This document shows positions 1 to 5,533 of a stretch of 6,216 nucleotides of DNA, piece after piece. A model generated the notes under the pieces. It ran no database searches. It had not been told where the DNA came from and saw nothing but the letters and a program-made list of their open reading frames with translations. Positions within the stretch are counted from its first letter, which is position 1; every line of letters begins with the position of its first letter. The stretch comes from Chromatiaceae bacterium. GTDB taxonomy: Bacteria > Pseudomonadota > Gammaproteobacteria > Chromatiales > Chromatiaceae. The DNA lies in assembly GCA_016938795.1 (NCBI GenBank), contig JAFGTZ010000224.1, positions 1 to 6,216 on the forward strand. Direction: 5' to 3'. The translations under genes were made by a program, and so were the position numbers.

Positions 1-1348
1 ACGCATCCGACTCGATGCGGGCGCGCACCGTGCCGCGCTCAAAACGCAGACGCACGCCCTCGCCCGCCTCCAGCGCCTCAGCCTGGCGCACCAGGGCGCC
101 GTCGCGTTCGCGGGTCACAATGGCATAGCCGCGCGCCAGGGTCGCCAGCGGGCTACAGGCATCCAGGGCGACGAGCGACCGCCCCAGACGCTCGCGCTCT
201 TGGCGCAGCCGGGTCTCCAGCCTATGGTGCAAGCGCTGTTCGAGCGCCTCCAGATCGTGTCGCGCCCCTTGCAATCGCGGCTCTGGCGTGGCGGCCTGAA
301 GACGCCTCTCCAGGGACCGCCACGCCGTTTGCCGCGCGCGTAGCCACGCGCGTAGCCGCCCCTCCAGCTGCCAGCACAGCCGGTCGAGTCGCTGAGCCTG
401 TTGCTCCAGCCGCTGGCGCGGGTGCAGCAGCTCGAGATGGCGCCGCACCGCGAGCTGCTGCTGCCGGCCCTGTTCGAGCCGCCGGCGCATGGCCACCGCG
501 AGGCGCACGCGCAACACCGCCACCCGTTGCAGCAGCTCCGCAGCCGAGGGCGCTACCAGCTCGGCCGCCGCCGAGGGCGTGGCGGCGCGCTGATCGGCCA
601 CCAGATCGGCGAGACCGAGGTCGATTTCATGACCGATGCCGGTCACCACGGGAATGTTCGAGGCCAGGATGGCACGCGCGAGCCGTTCATCGTTAAAGGC
701 CGCCAGATCCTCGCGCGATCCCCCGCCGCGCGCCACAATGAGCACATCGCACTCGGCGCGCTGGTTGGCGAGCCCCAGGGCCGCGATGAGCGACTCCACC
801 GCACCCTCGCCCTGTACCTGGGCCGGATAGATGAGCAGGGGCAGGCCCCGCCAGCGCCGCCCAAAAACCGCCAGCAGATCACGCAGCGCCGCCCCCGTGG
901 GCGAGGTGATGAGCCCCACCTGACGCGGGAAGGCGGGCAGCGGACGCTTGCGTTCGGGCGCAAACAGGCCCTCGGCGGCCAGCCGCTGGCAAAGCGCCTC
1001 GAAGGCCAGACGCTGCGCGCCCTCGCCGTCGGGCTCCAGGTGCTCGGCAATGAGCTGATAGTCGCCGCGCGGCTCGTAGAGCCCCACGCGCGCGCGCACC
1101 AGCACCTGCTGCCCATTGGCCGGCTGAAAGCGCAACAGCTGGCGCTGGGTGCGAAAGAGGGCGCAGCGCACCTGCGCCGCCGCGTCCTTGAGCGTGAAAT
1201 AGAGATGTCCCGAGGCCGGCGCACTCAGGTTCGACAGCTCGCCGCGCACCCACAGCAGCGGAAACCCAGAGGCCAGCACCGCGCGCACCTCGGCATTGAG
1301 CCGGGCCACGCTGTAGATGTCGCGCTGCGGCAGGGGCTCAGAGGGCAT
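1..1348 (-). CDS. xseA: Exodeoxyribonuclease VII large subunit (3' end beyond window)
   Basis: Large, catalytic subunit of exonuclease VII, which with several small XseB subunits degrades single-stranded DNA to acid-soluble oligonucleotides in the cytoplasm. Reading the minus strand from ATG at 1348 gives 449 residues with no stop before the left edge; the E. coli protein has 456, so only a few residues are probably missing. An N-terminal OB-fold (about residues 10-105) contains WVRGELSN and SGHLYFTLKD. The catalytic domain has GLITSPTGAALRDLL (145-159), VARGGGSREDL (205-215) and GIGHEIDLGLADLVADQRAATPSAAAEL (237-264, key residues GIGHE, D243, D247 and ATPSAAAEL). Residues about 270-395 are Arg/Gln/Leu-rich and helical, fitting the long coiled-coil arm, followed by the conserved LARGYAIV segment (404-411). 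A GGGAGG ribosome site (1362-1357) lies 8 nt before the ATG. It is divergent from guaB, as in E. coli. Identification is by motif order. Confidence 0.96.
   Translation of the reverse strand, partial: MPSEPLPQRDIYSVARLNAEVRAVLASGFPLLWVRGELSNLSAPASGHLYFTLKDAAAQVRCALFRTQRQLLRFQPANGQQVLVRARVGLYEPRGDYQLIAEHLEPDGEGAQRLAFEALCQRLAAEGLFAPERKRPLPAFPRQVGLITSPTGAALRDLLAVFGRRWRGLPLLIYPAQVQGEGAVESLIAALGLANQRAECDVLIVARGGGSREDLAAFNDERLARAILASNIPVVTGIGHEIDLGLADLVADQRAATPSAAAELVAPSAAELLQRVAVLRVRLAVAMRRRLEQGRQQQLAVRRHLELLHPRQRLEQQAQRLDRLCWQLEGRLRAWLRARQTAWRSLERRLQAATPEPRLQGARHDLEALEQRLHHRLETRLRQERERLGRSLVALDACSPLATLARGYAIVTRERDGALVRQAEALEAGEGVRLRFERGTVRARIESDA
335..358. repeat. 12-bp tandem direct repeat inside xseA
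   Basis: Two adjacent copies of CGCGCGTAGCC followed by A or G. On the coding strand they encode the four-residue repeat LRAW/LRAR within the predicted coiled-coil arm of XseA. This is probably a small in-frame duplication in a low-complexity helix with no regulatory role. Confidence 0.6.
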
Positions 1349-1388
1349 GGGCAAGGCCTCCCGGAGCGCAGGATTCCAGTTTCAAAAA

Positions 1389-1417
1389 TTGACGAATCGT
1401 CATTTCAATTTTATTCT
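1389..1417 (+). promoter_or_regulatory. Sigma70-type promoter for guaB
   Basis: TTGACG (1389-1394), a 17-nt spacer and TATTCT (1412-1417) match the -35 and -10 consensus at 5/6 and 4/6 positions with ideal spacing. The surrounding DNA (about 1379-1440) is strikingly AT-rich compared with the GC-rich genes on both sides. Transcription would start near 1424, leaving about 40 nt of leader before the guaB ATG, with GGAG at 1452-1455 as the ribosome site. Confidence 0.55.
1390..1402. promoter_or_regulatory. Palindrome TGACGAATCGTCA over guaB -35
   Basis: A perfect inverted repeat with 6-bp arms (TGACGA / TCGTCA) around one central base. It overlaps the proposed -35 box of guaB (1389-1394) and lies just downstream of the candidate xseA -10 on the other strand. 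The position suits a regulator acting on both divergent genes. It does not resemble the E. coli PurR operator consensus, so no regulator is named. That it is an operator is inference; a 13-bp palindrome can arise by chance. Confidence 0.35.
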
Positions 1418-1434
1418 TCTCTGTTACCTTCCAA
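1408..1434 (-). promoter_or_regulatory. Candidate xseA promoter, overlapping guaB promoter
   Basis: On the minus strand, TTGGAA (1434-1429) and TAAAAT (1413-1408) resemble -35 and -10 boxes, but the spacer is only 15 nt, shorter than ideal. If used, it shares bases with the guaB -10 (1412-1417), so polymerase could not occupy both promoters at once. This is a weaker call than the guaB promoter. Confidence 0.25.
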
Positions 1435-1464
1435 TTTTGGAACCGATCCGCGGAGCCCGCTGCC

Positions 1465-2934
1465 ATGCGCCTGATCCAGGAAGCCCTCACCTTTGATGAT
1501 GTTCTTCTCGTCCCGGCCCACTCGCGCGTGGTGCCGAGCGAGGTTAACCTTCACACCCGCCTGACCCGCGCCATCGAGCTGCGCATTCCGCTGGTGTCGG
1601 CGGCCATGGACACGGTGACCGAATCGCGCCTGGCCATCGCCATGGCCCTGGAAGGCGGCATCGGCATTATCCACAAGAACATGACCGCCGAGCGCCAGGC
1701 GCGTGAGGTGCTGGCGGTCAAGAAATACGAAAGCGGCATCATCCGCAACCCCATCACGGTGACACCCGAGGCCAGCATCGGCGAGGTGGTCAAAATCACT
1801 CACGCCAATAACATCTCGGGCGTGCCCGTGGTCACCGAGCGTGGCGAGCTGGTTGGCATTGTCACCGGGCGCGATCTACGTTTCGAGACGCGCATGGATG
1901 CGCCGGTGTCGGCCATCATGACACCCAAGGAACGGCTCGTCACGGTGCGCGAGGGGGCAAGCCGCGAGGACGTGCGTGCGCTCCTGCACCAGCACCGCAT
2001 CGAGAAGGTGCTGGTGATAAACGACCGCTTCGAGCTGCGCGGGCTCATCACGGTGAAGGATATCCAGAAGGCGCGCGATTTTCCCAAGGCCTCGCGCGAC
2101 AGCCATGAGCGGCTGCGCTGTGGCGCGGCGGTGGGCGTGGGCGCGGGGACCGAGGAACGGGTCGAGGCGCTCGTTGAGGCCGGGGTGGACGTGGTGGTGG
2201 TGGACACCGCGCACGGCCACTCGCAGGGCGTGCTTGATCGGGTAGCCTGGGTGAAGACGCATTTTCCCGACCTCCAGGTCATCGGCGGCAACATCGCCAC
2301 GGGCGAGGCGGCGCTTGATCTGGTCAAGGCTGGCGCGGATGCGGTGAAGGTCGGCATCGGACCGGGTTCCATTTGCACCACGCGCGTGGTCGCAGGCGTG
2401 GGCGTGCCACAGATCACGGCGGTGTCGAATGTCACCGAGGCACTCAAGGACACCGATGTGCCCGTCATCGCCGATGGCGGACTGCGCTACTCGGGCGATG
2501 TTGCCAAGGTCATCGCCGCCGGGGCGCACAGTGTCATGATCGGCGGCATGTTCGCCGGCACCGACGAGGCCCCGGGCGAGGTCGAGATCTATCAGGGGCG
2601 CTCCTACAAGTCCTATCGCGGCATGGGCTCGCTTGGCGCCATGGGCGGATCAGAGGGGTCGAGCGACCGCTACTTCCAGGAAAACACCGAAAAGGACAAG
2701 CTGGTGCCCGAGGGCATCGAGGGCCGCGTGCCCTACAAGGGCAGTCTGCGCAACGTTATCCACCAGCTCGTCGGCGGCTTGGCCTCCAGCATGGGCTACA
2801 CCGGCTGTCCCACCATCGAGGAGATGCGCACCAAGCCGCAGTTTGTGCGGGTCAGCGCCGCCGGTATGCGCGAATCCCATGTGCATGACGTGCAGATCAC
2901 CAAGGAAGCGCCGAACTACCGCATCGACAACTGA
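1465..2934 (+). CDS. guaB: Inosine-5'-monophosphate dehydrogenase
   Basis: Converts IMP to XMP with NAD+, the first and rate-limiting committed step of GMP synthesis, as a cytosolic tetramer/octamer. The 489-residue product is full length (E. coli 488). The N-terminal part of the TIM barrel has LTFDDVLLVP (8-17) and SAAMDTVTE (45-53). Two CBS domains, the usual nucleotide-binding regulatory module, occupy about 93-205. The catalytic core resumes with DTAHGHS (247-253) and GIGPGSICTTR (297-307), where Cys304 is the expected nucleophile. ADGG (336-339) binds the IMP phosphate, GGMFAGTDEAPGE is at 360-372, and the mobile flap has the Arg402-Tyr403 dyad in RYFQ and VPYKG at 422-426. The ATG at 1465 has GGAG nine bases upstream and gives the family-typical N-terminus. 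No key residue is missing. guaA follows 108 nt later, as in the classical guaBA operon. Confidence 0.98.
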   Translation: MRLIQEALTFDDVLLVPAHSRVVPSEVNLHTRLTRAIELRIPLVSAAMDTVTESRLAIAMALEGGIGIIHKNMTAERQAREVLAVKKYESGIIRNPITVTPEASIGEVVKITHANNISGVPVVTERGELVGIVTGRDLRFETRMDAPVSAIMTPKERLVTVREGASREDVRALLHQHRIEKVLVINDRFELRGLITVKDIQKARDFPKASRDSHERLRCGAAVGVGAGTEERVEALVEAGVDVVVVDTAHGHSQGVLDRVAWVKTHFPDLQVIGGNIATGEAALDLVKAGADAVKVGIGPGSICTTRVVAGVGVPQITAVSNVTEALKDTDVPVIADGGLRYSGDVAKVIAAGAHSVMIGGMFAGTDEAPGEVEIYQGRSYKSYRGMGSLGAMGGSEGSSDRYFQENTEKDKLVPEGIEGRVPYKGSLRNVIHQLVGGLASSMGYTGCPTIEEMRTKPQFVRVSAAGMRESHVHDVQITKEAPNYRIDN

Positions 2935-2964
2935 TTGCCTGAGGCGCTTGCCACTCGCCATGAC

Positions 2965-3011
2965 AGCGCGAGCGAGATGCCGAGCATCTCTCTCGCGTTT
3001 TCGCGCTTTTT
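2965..3011 (+). terminator. Terminator-like hairpin between guaB and guaA
   Basis: CGCGAG-c-GAGATGC (2967-2980) pairs with GCATCTC-t-CTCGCG (2984-2997): 13 base pairs with one C/T mismatch and a 3-nt CGA loop, followed by TTTT. A competing basal stem is also possible, because AGCGCG (2965-2970) is the exact complement of CGCGCT (3002-3007), which leads directly into TTTTT (3007-3011). Either form looks like a Rho-independent terminator. It sits only 31 nt before the guaA ATG, so it would end or attenuate transcription between the two genes, or protect the guaB mRNA end. Structure is seen directly; termination is inference. Confidence 0.55.
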
Positions 3012-3042
3012 ACGCCCCGCCGGCCAAAACGACAAAGCAGCC

Positions 3043-4617
3043 ATGTCCAATATCCACGCCGACCGCATCCTTATTCTCGACTTCGGTTCGCAATACACCC
3101 AGCTCATCGCGCGCCGGGTGCGCGAGGCCGGGGTTTACTGTGAATTGCATCCCTGCGACCTCGACGCCGAGGCCATCCGCGCCTTTGCCCCGCGCGGCAT
3201 CATTCTCTCGGGTGGTCCGCAATCGGTGCATGAGGACGACACGCCGCGCGCCGACCCCGCCGTCTTCACGCTCGGCGTACCGGTGCTTGGCATCTGCTAC
3301 GGCATGCAGACCATGGCCGCGCAGCTCGGCGGCACGGTGGCGCCGGCCACCCATCGCGAATACGGCTATGCCCAGGTGCGCGCACGCGGTCACTCGCGTC
3401 TGCTGCGCGATATCGAGGATCACGCAAGCCCCGAGGGCTACGGTCTGCTCGATGTCTGGATGAGCCATGGTGATCGGGTCGAGAGCCTGCCGCCCGGCTT
3501 TCAGATCATTGCCGAGACCGATCACGCCCCACTCGCCGGCATTGCCGACGAGTCGCGCGCCTTCTATGGCGTACAGTTCCATCCCGAGGTGACCCATACC
3601 CGCCAGGGACAGCGCATGCTCGATCGCTTCGTGCATGACATCTGCGGCTGCGCCCGGCTCTGGACCCCGGACAATATCATCGAGGACAGCATCGCGCGGG
3701 TACGCGAGCAGGTAGGCTCGGACCAGGTGCTGCTCGGACTCTCAGGCGGGGTCGATTCAAGCGTGGTCGCGGCCCTGCTGCACCGCGCCATCGGCGAGCG
3801 GCTCACCTGTGTCTTTGTCGATAACGGGCTCCTGCGCCTTGGCGAGGCCGATCAGGTGATGAACACCTTTGCCCGCCACATGGGCGTGAACGTCATTCGG
3901 GTCGATGCCGAGGAGCGTTTTCTTGGCCGACTCAAGGGCGTGAGCGACCCTGAGCAGAAGCGCAAGATCATCGGCAACACCTTCATCGAGGTGTTCGACG
4001 ACGAGGCGAGCAAGCTCAGCGATGTCAAATGGCTCGCCCAGGGCACTATCTATCCCGATGTCATCGAGTCGGCGGGCGCCAAGACCGGCAAGGCCAAGGT
4101 CATCAAGTCGCATCACAATGTCGGCGGCCTGCCCGAAGAGATGAACCTCAAGCTGGTCGAGCCGCTGCGCGAGCTCTTCAAGGACGAGGTGCGCCGCATC
4201 GGCATCGAGCTGGGGCTGCCCTCAGAGATGGTGCAGCGCCATCCCTTCCCCGGCCCGGGGCTCGGGGTGCGCATCCTTGGCGAGGTGGACAAGGACTCGG
4301 CCAACACGCTGCGGCTCGCCGATCACATCTTCATCGAGGAGCTGCGCGCGGCCGATCTCTACGATCAGGTCTCGCAGGCCTTCGCGGTCTTCTTGCCGGT
4401 GCGCTCGGTCGGCGTGGTCGGCGACAACCGGCTCTATGCCCATGTGATCGCGCTGCGCGCCGTGGAAACGGTCGATTTCATGACCGCGCGCTGGGCCCAT
4501 CTGCCCTACGACTTTCTCGACCACGTCTGCCGGCGCATCGTGAACGAGGTGCCGGGCATCTCGCGCGTGGTCTACGACATCACCGGCAAGCCGCCGGGCA
4601 CCATCGAGTGGGAGTGA
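3043..4617 (+). CDS. guaA: GMP synthase (glutamine-hydrolysing)
   Basis: Amidates XMP to GMP using glutamine and ATP, directly after GuaB in the pathway. The product is 524 residues (E. coli 525). A class I glutamine amidotransferase domain occupies about 1-205, beginning RILILDFGSQYTQL, with the oxyanion segment ILSGGP (54-59), nucleophile Cys85 in GICYGMQ, and His180/Glu182 in QFHPEVTHTRQG. The ATP-pyrophosphatase domain has the P-loop LSGGVDSS (233-240). The C-terminal dimerisation domain has HPFPGPGLGVR and ends KPPGTIEWE, as typical of the family. The ATG at 3043 gives the family-like MSNIHADRILILDFG; an in-frame TTG at 2935 would add a non-conserved 36-residue extension and run through the hairpin. 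The ribosome site (around AAAGCAG) is weak. The last codons and the stop lie in a sequence repeated upstream of tadA. No terminator is visible downstream. Confidence 0.98.
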   Translation: MSNIHADRILILDFGSQYTQLIARRVREAGVYCELHPCDLDAEAIRAFAPRGIILSGGPQSVHEDDTPRADPAVFTLGVPVLGICYGMQTMAAQLGGTVAPATHREYGYAQVRARGHSRLLRDIEDHASPEGYGLLDVWMSHGDRVESLPPGFQIIAETDHAPLAGIADESRAFYGVQFHPEVTHTRQGQRMLDRFVHDICGCARLWTPDNIIEDSIARVREQVGSDQVLLGLSGGVDSSVVAALLHRAIGERLTCVFVDNGLLRLGEADQVMNTFARHMGVNVIRVDAEERFLGRLKGVSDPEQKRKIIGNTFIEVFDDEASKLSDVKWLAQGTIYPDVIESAGAKTGKAKVIKSHHNVGGLPEEMNLKLVEPLRELFKDEVRRIGIELGLPSEMVQRHPFPGPGLGVRILGEVDKDSANTLRLADHIFIEELRAADLYDQVSQAFAVFLPVRSVGVVGDNRLYAHVIALRAVETVDFMTARWAHLPYDFLDHVCRRIVNEVPGISRVVYDITGKPPGTIEWE

Positions 4618-4618
4618 C
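4602..4618. repeat. Direct repeat copy 1 at guaA 3' end (attL-like)
   Basis: CATCGAGTGGGAGTGAC covers the guaA codons Ile-Glu-Trp-Glu and the stop. It matches 5517-5533 at 15 of 17 positions; the two differences are G to A. Allowing a one-base gap, the match continues through CGAC (4620-4623 against 5534-5537). Around it, TCGAGT (4604-4609) and ACTCGA (4617-4622) form a perfect 6-bp inverted repeat with a 7-nt spacer, a shape like the core site of a tyrosine recombinase. Confidence 0.6.
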
Positions 4619-4829
4619 TCGACTGTCAAATCTCCCTGGATGACGCCCGTCGCGTATCCGTCTTTGGTTTTCCACGAGATATCTGGGCTTGGGGCCGGGA
4701 TAGGGATACGGATGGAAGCCAAGAGGGCGAGACGCCAGGCAGGAAGGGATGTGGAGCTTGATGCTCGCACCGGTGACTGCATCTATTTATGCTTGCCGTT
4801 CATGGACAGCAGACAAGAGGTTTTGAATC
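4618..4829. other. Gap between guaA and the antitoxin gene
   Basis: No convincing gene, terminator or strong promoter is visible. A 74-codon plus-strand reading frame (4640-4864) overlaps the antitoxin start, resembles no family I recognise, and is probably not coding. Three imperfect hexamers (GGATAG, GGATAC, GGATGG) lie in tandem at 4698-4715. An AT-rich patch with TATTTA (4784-4789) could serve as a -10 box for the antitoxin, but the nearest -35-like sequence, TTGATG (4758-4763), is 20 nt away, too far for a normal promoter. GCAT/ATGC (4779-4792) is a weak inverted repeat around it. Confidence 0.5.
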
Positions 4830-5084
4830 ATGGCGATCTTGACTGTCAGGAATGTGCCCGATGAGGTGCATCACGCCTTGCGCGTGCGGGCAGCCCGGCA
4901 CGGGCGCAGCACGGAAGCGGAGGTGCGCGAGATTCTGGCAGCCGCGGTCAAGCCGGAGAAATGCGAGCGCGTAGGAGACGCCCTGGCTGCCATCGGCCGC
5001 AAGATTGGTCTGACCAATGAAGATCTCGCCGTCTTCGAGAGCGTGCGCGACAAGACGCCAGCCAAGCCCTTGAGCTTCGACTGA
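4830..5084 (+). CDS. vapB: FitA/VapB-type ribbon-helix-helix antitoxin
   Basis: Eighty-four-residue antitoxin partner of the PIN toxin that follows. Residues 1-40 form an Arc/FitA-like ribbon-helix-helix DNA-binding domain: a short strand (AILTVRNV), helix A (PDEVHHALRVRAARHG) and helix B beginning GRSTEAEVREIL. Such domains dimerise and bind operator DNA in their own promoter. The C-terminal part (about 48-84), with LAAIGRKIGL and VRDKTPAKPLSFD, matches the tail that in this family wraps the toxin and blocks its active site. AAGAGG (4815-4820) lies 9 nt before the ATG and supports this start. The stop TGA directly abuts the toxin ATG, giving tight translational coupling. Autorepression is expected from the family, but no clear operator is visible. 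The FitA-like family is a confident call; the symbol vapB is generic. Confidence 0.9.
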   Translation: MAILTVRNVPDEVHHALRVRAARHGRSTEAEVREILAAAVKPEKCERVGDALAAIGRKIGLTNEDLAVFESVRDKTPAKPLSFD

Positions 5085-5516
5085 ATGATCGTCCTGGATA
5101 CCAACGTCGTTTCCGAGGCGATGAAGCCAGCGCCAGACGCGGCCGTCATGGGCTGGCTGAACGAACAGGCGGCGGAAACCTTGTATCTGTCGAGCGTTAC
5201 GCTGGCCGAGTTGCTGTTTGGCATCCGGGCGCTGCCGGCAGGCACGCGCAAGAACATGCTCGATCGCGCCCTGAACGAACTGCTGGAGCTGTTCAAGGAT
5301 CGGGTGCTGCCGTTCGACACGGATGCAGCGCGCCACTACGCCGACCTGGCCGTCACGGCCAAGAACGGCGGACGCGGCTTCCCGACGCCTGATGGCTACA
5401 TCGCAGCCGTTGCCGCATCGCGGGGCTTCATCGTGGCATCACGCGACACATCACCCTATGAAGCGGCCGGCGTGACTGTCATCAACCCTTGGGTTGATAC
5501 ATTGACCGGGACTTGA
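5085..5516 (+). CDS. vapC: PIN-domain toxin, VapC/FitB family
   Basis: A 143-residue PIN-domain protein, normal length for VapC/FitB toxins, which are Mg2+-dependent ribonucleases held inactive by their antitoxin. The metal-binding acidic residues are present: Asp5 in VLDTNVVSE, Glu42 in TLAELLFG, Asp103 in TPDGYIAAVA and Asp121 in ASRDTSPYE. The C-terminus VTVINPWVD is typical of the FitB branch. Nothing suggests a disabled toxin. The ATG immediately follows the antitoxin stop (TGA-ATG) with no good ribosome site of its own, so translation is probably coupled to the antitoxin. Its stop abuts the second direct repeat, so it ends exactly at the proposed cassette boundary. It is in the same reading frame as tadA. 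The RNA target cannot be told from sequence. Confidence 0.92.
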   Translation: MIVLDTNVVSEAMKPAPDAAVMGWLNEQAAETLYLSSVTLAELLFGIRALPAGTRKNMLDRALNELLELFKDRVLPFDTDAARHYADLAVTAKNGGRGFPTPDGYIAAVAASRGFIVASRDTSPYEAAGVTVINPWVDTLTGT

Positions 5517-5533
5517 CATCGAGTGGAAATGAC
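5517..5533. repeat. Direct repeat copy 2 before tadA (attR-like)
   Basis: CATCGAGTGGAAATGAC is a near copy (15/17) of the guaA terminus at 4602-4618. From 5518 in the guaA frame it reads Ile-Glu-Trp-Lys-stop, and this stop (TGA 5530-5532) overlaps the tadA ATG (5529-5531) as ATGA. It therefore looks like an orphaned guaA 3' end left beside tadA. Compared with copy 1, one base of the right arm of the flanking inverted repeat is missing (ACCGA rather than ACTCGA). Confidence 0.6.

Larger units (their letters stand above)
4602..5516. mobile_element. Putative 915-bp toxin-antitoxin cassette inserted at guaA 3' end
   Basis: The segment begins with the last codons of guaA, ends at the toxin stop, and is bounded by direct repeats of the guaA 3' end (4602-4618 and 5517-5533). 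It holds a 212-nt stretch without a clear gene and a complete antitoxin-toxin pair. Removing one repeat plus the segment would join guaA to tadA with an ATGA stop/start overlap, a natural operon junction. The 3' end of guaA is an established integration hotspot for genomic islands, where the element restores the gene end. No integrase, transposase or relaxase gene is visible, so this would be a minimal cassette, a decayed island, or one moved by an enzyme acting in trans. An alternative is a local duplication followed by gain of the pair. Confidence 0.5.

Noticed and set aside
401..1474. Long plus-strand open frame (357 codons) opposite xseA
   Set aside because: It is antisense to a well-supported xseA frame, is rich in Arg/Gly/His/Gln as expected from a GC-rich shadow, and runs into the guaB start.
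2935..3042. N-terminal extension of GuaA from TTG at 2935
   Set aside because: The extra 36 residues are not typical of the family and cover the hairpin; ATG at 3043 gives the usual N-terminus.
4604..4622. Hairpin at the guaA stop as a terminator
   Set aside because: Stem is only 6 bp and no T-run follows.
4640..4864. 74-codon plus-strand frame before and into the antitoxin gene
   Set aside because: No recognisable motif and no good ribosome site; it overlaps the antitoxin start out of frame.
4830..5516. Foreign codon use in the toxin-antitoxin pair
   Set aside because: By hand count its leucines are mostly CTG with some TTG and few CTC, unlike the CTC-rich first 233 codons of guaA, but tadA is also CTG-rich, so the contrast does not prove transfer.
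4624..5518. TGTCAA / TTGACA as terminal inverted repeats of a transposable unit
   Set aside because: Only 6 bp, not extendable, and the right copy overlaps the direct repeat; no transposase is present.
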